From: Pseudomonadales bacterium
Lineage (GTDB): Bacteria > Pseudomonadota > Gammaproteobacteria > Pseudomonadales > Azotimanducaceae
Direction: 5' to 3'
DNA: 33,746 nt
NCBI GenBank assembly: GCA_024234635.1
Contig: JACKNX010000029.1
Location: forward strand, 1 to 33,746
Position numbers and translations under genes: made by a program. Positions 9,120 to 16,990 of this stretch are shown here, piece after piece. Each line of letters opens with the position of its first letter. Position 1 is the stretch's first letter. Below the pieces are notes generated by a model that saw nothing but the letters and a program-made list of their open reading frames with translations, searched no databases and had not been told where the DNA came from.

Positions 9120-9539
9120 TCAGGCGGGGACAAAAAAATAGGTGAGATAGGGCTTGCCGCCGCCCCCCACGGGCACGGCTTCGCGATAGACGATCTTCAC
9201 CGGCATGTCGAAGGCAATTTTCTCCGGGTCCGGCTCCACCTCCAGCAGCGTGCCTTTCAGGTGGGCGCCATCCTCCAGGTCGACGATGGCGTCCACGAAG
9301 GGCGTATCCACGCCGGGGAAGCTGCGATGTACCACGGTGAAGTCGTACAACCTGCCGCGTTCCGCCAGGCGCACCGGACTCATCTGGTCGCGCGCGGAGC
9401 ACTTTGCGCACACGCGACGTTCACCCACGAACAGGTGACCGCACGCCTGGCATTTCGAACCGGCCAGGTAGGGGCCACTGGCATCCGTTTTCAGATAGGG
9501 CACCAGGGGTTGTACGGCTTCGGTGTCTTCACTGGCCAT
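9120..9539 (-). CDS. DUF35 / OB-fold protein with N-terminal zinc ribbon
   Basis: This 139-residue protein has a rubredoxin-like zinc ribbon made by Cys30, Cys33, Cys44 and Cys47. An OB-fold follows (VDTPFVDAIVDLEDGAHLKG, then GMPVKI-like DMPVKIVYREAV). DUF35 proteins form complexes with SCP2-type thiolases or Ltp2-type aldolases and are thought to bind the acyl-CoA. It sits between the SDR (27 nt) and the thiolase (34 nt) in the same operon, which supports a thiolase partner role. Length is normal for stand-alone members. Confidence 0.9.
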   Translation of the reverse strand: MASEDTEAVQPLVPYLKTDASGPYLAGSKCQACGHLFVGERRVCAKCSARDQMSPVRLAERGRLYDFTVVHRSFPGVDTPFVDAIVDLEDGAHLKGTLLEVEPDPEKIAFDMPVKIVYREAVPVGGGGKPYLTYFFVPA

Positions 9540-9566
9540 GGCGGCTCCTTGTCACGATTTGGTTGT

Positions 9567-10406
9567 TCAACTGGCGGCGTCGAGCATGGCCGCGTGAATG
9601 GGCGTGAGGGCGGTTGCGTCCCAGGCGATGCGCTGGCCCACCAGGATGCCGCCGTCCACGATCTGGTAGGTGCCGGTGACAAAGGTCGACTCGTCGCTGG
9701 CGAAGTACAGGGCGGTTTTTGCGATATCCAGGGGTTGACCGGCCCGGCGCACCGGTTGCATGCGGCTGGCGGCCTCCGTGAGCGTGCCGGCCATCTGATC
9801 CGCCGCCGGGCGTTCCAGGCCTGCCGCGACACCGAAGATCGGCGTGACGATCACGCCGGGGCAGATGGCGTTGACACGAATGTTGTACTGAGCCAGTTCC
9901 GCCGCGGCGAGTTTGCTGAGATGGATGACACCAGCCTTGGCGACTCCGTAGGCCAGTCCCCAGCCCGCTTCGAGGCCGGCGATGGAGGCGGTGTTGACGA
10001 TCGAGCCGCCGCCGCGCGCACGCATCAATGGCGCAGCGTGCTTGATGCCGAGCATCGGCCCGCGCAACAGAAGTGCGAACGTGGCGTCCCAGCCTTCCGT
10101 CGTCATGTCCATGGCGCCAGCAGGCGTGCCCCCGGTTCCGGCGTTGTTGAACAGCACGTCCAGGCCACCGAACCGGGTGGCGGCCAGCGACGTTGCGGCT
10201 TCGATGTCGGCTTCCCGGGTGACGTCGCAGTGCAGGTAGGCGACGCTGTCGGGAAAACGCTTCTCCAGTATGCGGCCCTTGTCGTCCTGCACATCCGCCA
10301 CTACCACGCGTGCGCCTTCCGCGACGAAAAGTTCCGTCGTCGCAAGGCCGATCCCTGAGCAACCGCCGGTGATGAGGGCAACCCGGTCAGCCAGTCTGCC
10401 GCTCAT
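9567..10406 (-). CDS. Short-chain dehydrogenase/reductase (SDR)
   Basis: The 279-residue protein is a classical SDR. It has the dinucleotide-binding TGGCSGIG (13-20), Asp38 at the end of beta-2 in VVVADV (suggesting NAD(H) rather than NADP), NNAG (87-90), and the catalytic Ser141, Tyr153 and Lys157. The C-terminus has the usual FVTGTYQIVDGG pattern. It should oxidise a hydroxyl or reduce a ketone. Its ATG overlaps the stop of the OYE-like gene by 4 nt (ATGA), implying translational coupling. In the operon it could supply the 3-hydroxyacyl-CoA dehydrogenase step before thiolysis (inference). Confidence 0.93.
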   Translation of the reverse strand: MSGRLADRVALITGGCSGIGLATTELFVAEGARVVVADVQDDKGRILEKRFPDSVAYLHCDVTREADIEAATSLAATRFGGLDVLFNNAGTGGTPAGAMDMTTEGWDATFALLLRGPMLGIKHAAPLMRARGGGSIVNTASIAGLEAGWGLAYGVAKAGVIHLSKLAAAELAQYNIRVNAICPGVIVTPIFGVAAGLERPAADQMAGTLTEAASRMQPVRRAGQPLDIAKTALYFASDESTFVTGTYQIVDGGILVGQRIAWDATALTPIHAAMLDAAS

Positions 10407-12427
10407 CGCTGGAGGTTCCGTGCCAGATACGCCGCCTCGTGGATCGCGTTCGCGTACGAGCGCGGTGCGCGTGCATCGCCGATCACCTGCACGGTCACAT
10501 TGGCGGCGCGCAGTGGGGCGGCGAGTTCGTTACGCGGTTTGCGGCCCTGGCAGATCACCAGATGATCCATCTTCAGGGTTTCCTCCTGGTCCAGCGCGTC
10601 GGTGAAGGTGGCTTCGCCGCTGGTCACGCGCACAAGTCGCTTACCCGTTTCAACGGTGAGTCCAGCGTGCGCCATGATGCCCATGATGGCGTACACCCGG
10701 GAGCCGATGTAGTTGGCCGGCACATAGTGCGGCCCTGCTTCCAGAAGACGTACGCCGCCCCCGCCACGTTGCAGATTCACGGCGAGCTCGGCACCTTCCC
10801 CGGCGCCCCAGATCACCACGTTGCCGTCCAGAGCAGGTGGATTGACGCGCCGCATGGCGTCGTCGATGGTGAGCGCGAAGCCCGTAGCGAGGGCGTCGGC
10901 AAGCCCCTGCACGGCTGGAATCACGGCGTGTGCGCCGGTGGCGAGCACCACAACATCCGGTTTTTCGGCGAGGATGATCCCGGCGCTCGCCTCGACACCG
11001 AGACGGACGGGCACTGCCCACTTCTGCATCATGCGCCTGTGGTAGTCCGGCTGATGGCGCAGCATCTCCATATTGGGCAGGTGCGGGTAGTTCCCCGCCC
11101 AGTCCATGACACCACCGAGCGTTGCCGATTTTTCCAGCACCACAACGTCGTGACCGATCTCCCTTGCCGTGATGGCGTATTCCATGCCACCGGAGCCGCC
11201 GCCGACCACCACTACCTTCAGCGGACGGTTGGTTGGCACGATGCGGAACTCGTCCTCGCGGCCGAACACGGGGTTCTGCGCTGAGCCCGCCCAGCCCTTG
11301 CCAAAGATGTTGCCCTGCAGGAGCGAGGCGCCCGTATGGGTGGACAGGCGGATCTCGTCCTCCCGGCCTTGGCGCATCTTGTTGGGAAAGTCCGGATCGT
11401 CGAGCGACAGGCGGCACACGCCGGCAAAATCCGCACCGGCCTCATCGACCATGGTGCGCAGGTGCTGCGGTGCGATCAGATTGGCCGAGCCGATCAGCGG
11501 CATGTCGATGTTGCGGTTCTGGAGGGCCTGGCGCAGACGCTGAATATTTTCCCTGTTCACGACCTTGGGGGTGTAGAACGAGGGACCGATGAACTCGGTG
11601 GAGTGGATGTCCGTGCGTCGGCTGGGGGCGCCCAGCATGGACCCGAATGTGCAATCCAGCACGGCGATGCCAAGTGCATGCAGTCGCGGCGCGTAGTGTT
11701 CGGCGAAGTATTCGAGGTCGAAGCCACCTTCCAGATTTTCGTCGCAGCACAGGCGGGGAACAATCGGGAAGTCCTTGCCGCACAGCGCCTGCGTACGCTG
11801 GATGATCTCTTCGCAGAACAGAAACCGATCGGCATATTTGTCCGTGCGGCCCTGGTTGGACAGGAGGGACAAGTTGGTGTGGGGCAGGCTGCCGTGACAG
11901 AAATGGAAAGAGACAAAATCGAAGCCGGCTTCCCGGGCACGTCGCGCGGCCTGCCCGTAGGCTTCCACAAGTTCCTCGTACACCGCCGTCGGGATCACGT
12001 CGCTGTGCGGATTGCCGATGACGTACTTGTTGCTCGGTCCCCAGGCGACGGTGCCGGGTATCCAGCCTTTGCCTGGTTCGAGTGGCACGGTGGTGCCGAG
12101 GCCGGGGATCAGTCCACCGTAGAACAGCTGGATGCCGGCAAGGCAGTCGTTATTGCGGATTTCCGCGACGGTATCCCGGAATTCGATGACGTAGTCTTCG
12201 TCGTACAGACCAAGCATGCGTTCGTTGATGAGACCGTCCTGCCGCACGCAGGTGGCGCCGACGATCACCGCTGAGTAACCGCCACGTGCCAGGGAACCGT
12301 ATGCTGCCGCCAGCCGGCGCGTGGCGTAGCCCCTCGGATCGGACATGTTGAGCGTGGTGGGTACATGCACGATGCGGTTCTTGAACGTCAGTCCACCCGC
12401 TTCAAATGGTTCGAACAACTTGCTCAC
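10403..12427 (-). CDS. OYE/2,4-dienoyl-CoA-reductase-like flavoprotein lacking Fe-S cysteines
   Basis: The 674-residue protein has the two-part layout of FadH and trimethylamine dehydrogenase. An FMN TIM barrel (about 1-345, starting SKLFEPFEAGGLTFKNRIV) is followed by a pyridine-nucleotide/FAD domain (VVVVGGGSGG at 405-414 to the end). Where the family has CxxCxxC...C for a [4Fe-4S] cluster, this protein has Ser362, Thr365, Ser368 and Ser382, the last in SAQNPVFGRE, which aligns with the family CxxNP..GRE. The usual active-site Tyr of the HGYL motif is Ser180 in HGSLP. I chose the GTG at 12427 because it gives the family N-terminus; a GGGGGAG lies 2 nt upstream. A GTG at 12487 is an alternative. 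It leads the five-gene catabolic operon. Whether it still reduces enoyl substrates is uncertain. Confidence 0.88.
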   Translation of the reverse strand: MSKLFEPFEAGGLTFKNRIVHVPTTLNMSDPRGYATRRLAAAYGSLARGGYSAVIVGATCVRQDGLINERMLGLYDEDYVIEFRDTVAEIRNNDCLAGIQLFYGGLIPGLGTTVPLEPGKGWIPGTVAWGPSNKYVIGNPHSDVIPTAVYEELVEAYGQAARRAREAGFDFVSFHFCHGSLPHTNLSLLSNQGRTDKYADRFLFCEEIIQRTQALCGKDFPIVPRLCCDENLEGGFDLEYFAEHYAPRLHALGIAVLDCTFGSMLGAPSRRTDIHSTEFIGPSFYTPKVVNRENIQRLRQALQNRNIDMPLIGSANLIAPQHLRTMVDEAGADFAGVCRLSLDDPDFPNKMRQGREDEIRLSTHTGASLLQGNIFGKGWAGSAQNPVFGREDEFRIVPTNRPLKVVVVGGGSGGMEYAITAREIGHDVVVLEKSATLGGVMDWAGNYPHLPNMEMLRHQPDYHRRMMQKWAVPVRLGVEASAGIILAEKPDVVVLATGAHAVIPAVQGLADALATGFALTIDDAMRRVNPPALDGNVVIWGAGEGAELAVNLQRGGGGVRLLEAGPHYVPANYIGSRVYAIMGIMAHAGLTVETGKRLVRVTSGEATFTDALDQEETLKMDHLVICQGRKPRNELAAPLRAANVTVQVIGDARAPRSYANAIHEAAYLARNLQR

Positions 12428-12636
12428 GGCTCCCCCGCAATCGACAGGTCTGCAACCGGGGGCGACTTGGGCACCCCGTCGTGTCACATGTACACGGTAG
12501 CGGGAAGATTACTGAAACGCATGGGATTGTTGAACGCGTTATAGTCGGCGAAAAGTTGGAATCCGCTCTTGATGACCCCCGTCTGGGGCAGCGGTAGGCC
12601 AGGAGGCAGGGATCAACAAACAGGGATTACTAGCAG

Positions 12637-13638
12637 ATGCGCAAGATCGTTATTGGTTCGGGGGGGATCAGCGGACTGAAACTGGTGGACGCCGCCGACC
12701 CGGAGCCCGGTCCCGGGGAGGTGCTGGTGCTCATGCATGCCAGCTCGCTCAACTACCGTGACCTGGTCACGGTGCGGCAGGCGGGCGCCACCACACCCGG
12801 CCTCGTGCCGAACTCCTGCGGGGCCGGTGAAGTCGTGGCGGTAGGCGACGGTGTGCGTCGAATTGCGGTCGGTGATCGCGTTGCGCCGATGTTCTTCCAG
12901 AAGTGGGTGGACGGACGGATCACGCCGGAGGCTCGCGGCTCGACGCTGGGCGGCCCCATCGACGGGTGCCTGCGCGATCTGATGGTCCTGAATGAGGAGG
13001 GCGTGACACGCCTGCCAGACGACATGACCTTCGAGGAGGCGGCGACACTGCCCTGCGCCGGTCTTACCGCCTGGCGGGCGCTGGTCGAGGAAGGCAACCT
13101 CAAGGCTGGCGAAACGGTACTGGTGCAGGGTACCGGTGGCGTTTCCATATTCGCTCTGCAGTTTGCCCGCCTGTTCGGCGCGGAAGTGATCGTGACATCC
13201 TCATCGGATGCGAAGCTCGAACGGGCCCGCGCGCTGGGCGCCACGCATGTGATCAACTACCGCCAGATGCCGGACTGGGCGAGTGCCGTACGTCAACTCA
13301 CCGGTGGGCGCGGCGTGGATCATGTGGTGGAGGTGGGCGGCGCGGATACGCTGCAGCAATCAATTGCAAGCATTGCCCTCGGTGGCAACATCCACGTCAT
13401 TGGTGTGCTGGGCGGCTACGTCAAGGACGTGGATATCACGCAGATTTTCCGCTCCAACGGCAGGATACAGGGGGTCACGGTCGGCAGTCGCGCGATGTTC
13501 GAGCGCATGTTGCGGGCGATGCATTTCAACGGTATTCATCCGGTGATCGACGCCCGGTTTCCGCTGGAAAACACGGCCGACGCTTTTGAGTTGATGGCCC
13601 GTGGGGGGCATTTCGGCAAGATCGTCATCGAACACTGA
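12637..13638 (+). CDS. Zinc-independent MDR alcohol dehydrogenase / quinone oxidoreductase
   Basis: The 333-residue protein is a medium-chain dehydrogenase/reductase. It has a GroES-like N-terminal domain (SLNYRDLVTVRQ near 37-48) and a Rossmann domain with VQGTGGVSIFALQFARLFGA (about 164-183). The structural-zinc cysteine cluster is absent and the catalytic zinc ligands are not evident, so it resembles the zinc-independent NAD(P)-dependent quinone-oxidoreductase/MDR7 type. It would reduce an enone, quinone or carbonyl. It is transcribed divergently from the OYE-like operon across a 209-nt spacer. A GC-rich hairpin lies 20 nt after its stop. Confidence 0.9.
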   Translation: MRKIVIGSGGISGLKLVDAADPEPGPGEVLVLMHASSLNYRDLVTVRQAGATTPGLVPNSCGAGEVVAVGDGVRRIAVGDRVAPMFFQKWVDGRITPEARGSTLGGPIDGCLRDLMVLNEEGVTRLPDDMTFEEAATLPCAGLTAWRALVEEGNLKAGETVLVQGTGGVSIFALQFARLFGAEVIVTSSSDAKLERARALGATHVINYRQMPDWASAVRQLTGGRGVDHVVEVGGADTLQQSIASIALGGNIHVIGVLGGYVKDVDITQIFRSNGRIQGVTVGSRAMFERMLRAMHFNGIHPVIDARFPLENTADAFELMARGGHFGKIVIEH

Positions 13639-13658
13639 AGCGGGCAGACAACACGTTC

Positions 13659-13675
13659 GGCCGCCCCGCGGCCTT
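13659..13675 (+). terminator. Candidate terminator hairpin after MDR gene
   Basis: A perfect 6-bp stem GGCCGC/GCGGCC with a CCC loop is followed by only two T residues, 20 nt past the MDR stop. It could act as a weak intrinsic terminator. It lies immediately before the decayed TonB-receptor plug segment. Confidence 0.3.
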
Positions 13676-13695
13676 GACATGGTCAGACCGATGGC

Positions 13696-13783
13696 ATAGA
13701 AGCCCTCGGCTTATCCGTGCGCCCGTTCGGCCTGATTGCCACTGGCGTTCACGTGATATCAGGGGCGCGACAACGAATTCGGC
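13696..13783 (+). pseudogene. Decayed plug-domain remnant of TonB-dependent receptor
   Basis: From 13696 a frame reads IEALGLSVRPFGLIATGVHV and continues IS. This resembles the end of TonB-receptor plugs (family pattern IEVLRGPQGTLFGRN.TGG.I..IS) with small losses. The frame then shifts by one: after about 13764 the receptor reads on as RDNEFGVKASAEMGNYD in the frame of the downstream barrel. An in-frame TGA at 13754 blocks the barrel frame upstream. No signal peptide, TonB box or first half of the plug exists between here and the MDR stop at 13638. The similarity is read by eye over about 22 residues, so I am only moderately sure. Confidence 0.45.
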
Positions 13784-15640
13784 GTGAAGGCGAGCGCGGA
13801 GATGGGCAACTACGATTCGCGCACGTACAAGGCACGCATCAACCTGCCGCTGGTCGACGACATGCTGGCGCTTAAGCTCGGCGTGGTGGATCGGGAGCGC
13901 AAGGGCTTCTACGACAACGTCACCCTGGGCGGTACCACAGGTGCGGTCGACTTCGGCGCGCAGACGGCGTCGCTGCGCTGGGCGCCTGACGAGCGGGTGG
14001 ATGCCATCCTCACGTATGACCGCATCATCGATCGCAGCGATACCCTGCCGCAGGATCCGCGTTTCAACGGTGACGATCCGTTCGAAAACCTCGCCGACAA
14101 GAAGGAGCCCAGCAAGTACGACGTGGACCAGTGGGGTCTGCGGGTGGACTGGGAAATTTCGGACAACGTGACGGTACACAACGTCACCGGCTTCCACGAT
14201 GGCCATGACCTCGTCAACCAGGACTTCGACGGCGGCAGTATTGCCGGCGTGGCGATTCCATTTGCCCAGTTGCACACATTGCGTGATCAGGAATACGAGG
14301 TCTTCACGGAAGAAGTCCGGCTCGACTGGACGATCAACGAGCAGTGGGACGTCATGCTGGGCCTCTACTACTTCAAGTCCGAGCTCAATTTCACCCAGCG
14401 CACCAACAACGTGCTGCAGCTTCCTGGCGTGGCGCTGGGTCTGCCGGCCGGCGTTCCCTGCGCGGCGGCCGGCCTGCGCGCCAATCCGAGCGTGGGTGAT
14501 GCCATCTGCCAGATTCCCAACGCTCGCAGCGTGCAGATCGCCGGTGAAGACGTGAAGTCGAAAGCGGCGTTCGGTTCGCTCACATGGCGACCGACGGCGG
14601 CGCTGGAATTCATGGTGGGCGCGCGCTGGATCGATGAGAAAAAGGATGCGTTCAACTCCTATTTCGACTACACCGACGGTGCCTTCGATACGCGGGGCCC
14701 GGCGTTCGAATTCGATTTCACCGGCCGTCCGGAGCGTGTTGGTACGGCGTACTCGGGAGGCGATTCATGGGACGACGTCATCATGACGGCGTCGGCCAAC
14801 TGGGCGTTCACCGACAACAATCGTGTCTACGCAAACTATTCCGAAGGTTTTCGCTCCGGCGGTTTCAGTATCCGCTCCGCGCGGCCGAACGCCAGCGAAG
14901 CAGCGTTCGATCCGGAAGACGGATGGCAGTTCGAAGTGGGCGTGAAGAACGAATTCTTCGACCGGCGGCTGCGCCTGAACGTTGCCTGGTTCACGCTGGA
15001 ACGCGACGGCTCACAGTTCAGCTCCATCATCCCGCTTCCCCCTGGATCGATTCCGGGTACGACCACGCTCATCAACAACGGCGGCAAGCAGGAGATCGAT
15101 GGCTGGGAAGTGGAAAGCACCTGGCTGTTCGCTCCGGACTGGGCATTTTCGTTCAGTGGCGGCGTGATCGATGTGAAGAACGAACAGATATCGTTTGCCT
15201 GCGAGTTCATCGACGGCTGCGCAACCGCTACACCAGGCGTGACGGATCCCGCCGGCACGCCGCGGGTACTGGGCGGTGATGACAACTCCCGCCAGCCGGA
15301 GTGGAACATTGCATTGTCCCTGGGTTATGAAAAGGATATCGGCCCCGGCACCTTCTCAGCCAATGTCGGCTGGAAAAAGGTCGGCAAGTTCCTGCTGGTA
15401 CAGACCGGTGGTGCGGCCAACCAGCAACTGTTCGATGGCAACTACGTGCAGGTTGACGCCCGGGTTGCCTATGAATGGCGAATGGAAAATGGCAGTGCGT
15501 TCACGCTCAGTGCCTTTGGCAAGAACCTGAACGACAGCGAGTGGCGCGAGCAGGCCTTGTTCCTCGGCGGCTTCAACACCGGCTTCCAGGGGTGGGGCGC
15601 GCCGCGCACGTATGCGGTGGAGTTGATGTACACCCATTGA
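13784..15640 (+). CDS. TonB-dependent receptor beta-barrel, N-terminally truncated
   Basis: The 618-residue frame reads as an almost complete outer-membrane receptor barrel. It has repeated alternating strands with aromatic ends, NPLVDD-like INLPLVDDMLALKLG (about 20-34), NYSEGFRSGGFSIRS (about 352-366), and a final strand APRTYAVELMYTH. Family members are usually 700-800 residues, with a signal peptide, TonB box and plug before this point. Here they are absent, so as sequenced the protein could not be exported. The GTG at 13784 is merely the first possible start; coding resemblance extends back to about 13766 in frame. The gene is probably a 5'-truncated pseudogene, or the assembly has lost sequence. 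Such receptors import large or hydrophobic substrates, consistent with the catabolic surroundings. Confidence 0.8.
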   Translation: MKASAEMGNYDSRTYKARINLPLVDDMLALKLGVVDRERKGFYDNVTLGGTTGAVDFGAQTASLRWAPDERVDAILTYDRIIDRSDTLPQDPRFNGDDPFENLADKKEPSKYDVDQWGLRVDWEISDNVTVHNVTGFHDGHDLVNQDFDGGSIAGVAIPFAQLHTLRDQEYEVFTEEVRLDWTINEQWDVMLGLYYFKSELNFTQRTNNVLQLPGVALGLPAGVPCAAAGLRANPSVGDAICQIPNARSVQIAGEDVKSKAAFGSLTWRPTAALEFMVGARWIDEKKDAFNSYFDYTDGAFDTRGPAFEFDFTGRPERVGTAYSGGDSWDDVIMTASANWAFTDNNRVYANYSEGFRSGGFSIRSARPNASEAAFDPEDGWQFEVGVKNEFFDRRLRLNVAWFTLERDGSQFSSIIPLPPGSIPGTTTLINNGGKQEIDGWEVESTWLFAPDWAFSFSGGVIDVKNEQISFACEFIDGCATATPGVTDPAGTPRVLGGDDNSRQPEWNIALSLGYEKDIGPGTFSANVGWKKVGKFLLVQTGGAANQQLFDGNYVQVDARVAYEWRMENGSAFTLSAFGKNLNDSEWREQALFLGGFNTGFQGWGAPRTYAVELMYTH

Positions 15641-15653
15641 TCGCACAGCGGAG

Positions 15654-15691
15654 TCGCCGCTTGCGCCTGAGAGGTTCAGGCGAAGCGGCGA
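15654..15691. terminator. Bidirectional hairpin between convergent genes
   Basis: A 17-nt arm (15654-15670) and a 16-nt arm (15676-15691) pair fully except for one bulged base, around a 5-nt loop. The hairpin follows the receptor stop by 13 nt and contains the stop codon and last codons of the convergent phosphotransferase. There is no T-run, so it may act as a strong stem barrier rather than a classic intrinsic terminator. Confidence 0.5.
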
Positions 15692-16776
15692 ATCCGGGCG
15701 AGCAGGTCATGGTCCGTCGTTGCGGCCACCTGGCGATGGATGAGTCCCGACATCCACGCTTTTGACCGGGGATTGGAGCTGTCCAGCGAGCCGGTTACCG
15801 TGGCGCAGTAGCACCACTGGTAGGCCAGCGCGTCCAGATAGTGTTCCCAGGCGCTGGTGAACGGGTATTCGACACCCAGTGCGGCCAGACCATCCACGTA
15901 ACGCCGGACGATGGCCCGTTCGTGTTCCCGCCGTACCTCGATGTGGGTGTTCTGCCCGAGCACCAGGGCCACATCCACCATGCCTCGACAGAGCATTGGT
16001 CCCTGCCAGTCGATGACAACAATGGGCGCTTGTCCCGGTACCTGTCCGAACAGGAGATTGTCGGCCCGGTAATCCCCGTGGATGAACGTGTTGGGGGCCT
16101 GGTCCATCACCGCCTGCATCGCCGGAATTGCGTCGAGTATGACGTTGCGGTTGGCGAGGACCGACGCCGGGAAATGATCGGCAAATACTGTCACCATGTT
16201 GTCCCAGCCGCCGTTTGCCATGGCGATCATGGCATCAGCGTGGTAGCTGTTGACGACATGCGGAACCCAGGGAAAGCTGCTGACGTTGTTCCAGAACGGC
16301 GCGTGCAGCTTCGCCAGTTCGTCGATGGCGAGCCGGGTGTCGGCAAGCCCGCTGCCGTCCGCCTGGCTGCCTACGCGATAGCCCGTCAGGTCTTCCATGA
16401 GCAGCAGACAGGCGTCTCCTTCCAGACGCGCGTAGTAGCAGCGCGGTGTCCGCGCGGTGGTCCGCGCATCGACTTCCAGGAAATACCGCACCTCGCGTTC
16501 GTAGACATGAAAACTACCGGCTGCCTGGCGGTTCATCGGATTGGTGGAGGCGTACTTGGCGATCAGCGACGCTGGCAGGCTGGCGTCCGGCGTCGACCAG
16601 GTCAGGGTAAGCCGGGACAGCTCGCTCATCATGCCCACCCCGTCGCCGACCTGGCTGCGTTCGGCGGCGGTGATCGTATTGGTGGTGCCGATCCCGGCAT
16701 CATGCAGCACTGCCGTCAGCCAGTCGGGAGTCAGTCCCGCGGGCATGGCCGGCAACGTCGTTGGCTCGTTGTGCAT
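15676..16776 (-). CDS. APH-family phosphotransferase (aminoglycoside/ecdysteroid-kinase-like)
   Basis: The 366-residue protein has a kinase-like fold with LIAKY for the ATP-binding lysine, a glutamate in YEREVRYF, LLLMEDL at the hinge (about 125-131), the catalytic loop HGDYRADN (233-240) and the metal-binding Asp256 in VIDWQG. Such proteins phosphorylate small hydroxylated molecules. Members of this subgroup are common in steroid- and terpenoid-degrading proteobacteria and in acyl-CoA dehydrogenase clusters, with mostly unknown substrates. The ATG at 16776 has a good ribosome site (GGGAGG, 8 nt upstream); an upstream in-frame start at 16899 would run into the divergent promoter. It faces the TonB receptor gene convergently. 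Confidence 0.88.
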   Translation of the reverse strand: MHNEPTTLPAMPAGLTPDWLTAVLHDAGIGTTNTITAAERSQVGDGVGMMSELSRLTLTWSTPDASLPASLIAKYASTNPMNRQAAGSFHVYEREVRYFLEVDARTTARTPRCYYARLEGDACLLLMEDLTGYRVGSQADGSGLADTRLAIDELAKLHAPFWNNVSSFPWVPHVVNSYHADAMIAMANGGWDNMVTVFADHFPASVLANRNVILDAIPAMQAVMDQAPNTFIHGDYRADNLLFGQVPGQAPIVVIDWQGPMLCRGMVDVALVLGQNTHIEVRREHERAIVRRYVDGLAALGVEYPFTSAWEHYLDALAYQWCYCATVTGSLDSSNPRSKAWMSGLIHRQVAATTDHDLLARIRRFA

Positions 16777-16878
16777 GTCGTGATCCTCCCGGTTTGGCTG
16801 GCAGAGGGAACCACAGGGTAGGCGGAGAGTCCATGCCCCGGTGGCCTTGGTTGTCACTGCCCCTTTGATAGCTTTTGA

Positions 16879-16906
16879 CGATTGAAACGAATGGATCAAT
16901 CGATTG
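16879..16906. promoter_or_regulatory. Candidate operator: CGATTG/CAATCG repeats in divergent promoter region
   Basis: Between the phosphotransferase and Dps genes the sequence becomes AT-richer. CGATTG occurs at 16879-16884 and the 10-bp perfect palindrome CAATCGATTG at 16897-16906. Together these give three half-sites, the first two inverted with a 12-nt gap. A TTGACG hexamer overlaps the first half-site at 16875-16880. This layout suits a regulator binding site for one or both divergent genes, but no regulator family is indicated. Confidence 0.3.
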
Positions 16907-16990
16907 GATAGTACGGCAGCTCCTGTCCAGAATGCATGTGTGCCCCGGGAATTGTCACGGGGAATCCAACAGGATGTTCAGGAGGTAGCC

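Noticed and set aside
9084..10358. Long plus-strand open frame (424 codons) opposite the DUF35 and SDR genes
   Set aside because: The opposite strand encodes two proteins with clear family motifs; this frame is rich in His, Arg and Gly and reads as a GC-driven antisense shadow.
12481..12495. GTGT...ACAC imperfect palindrome as an operator between the OYE-like and MDR genes
   Set aside because: The halves match only at the outer four bases and the central ACATGT is off-centre; it also overlaps the alternative start of the OYE-like gene.
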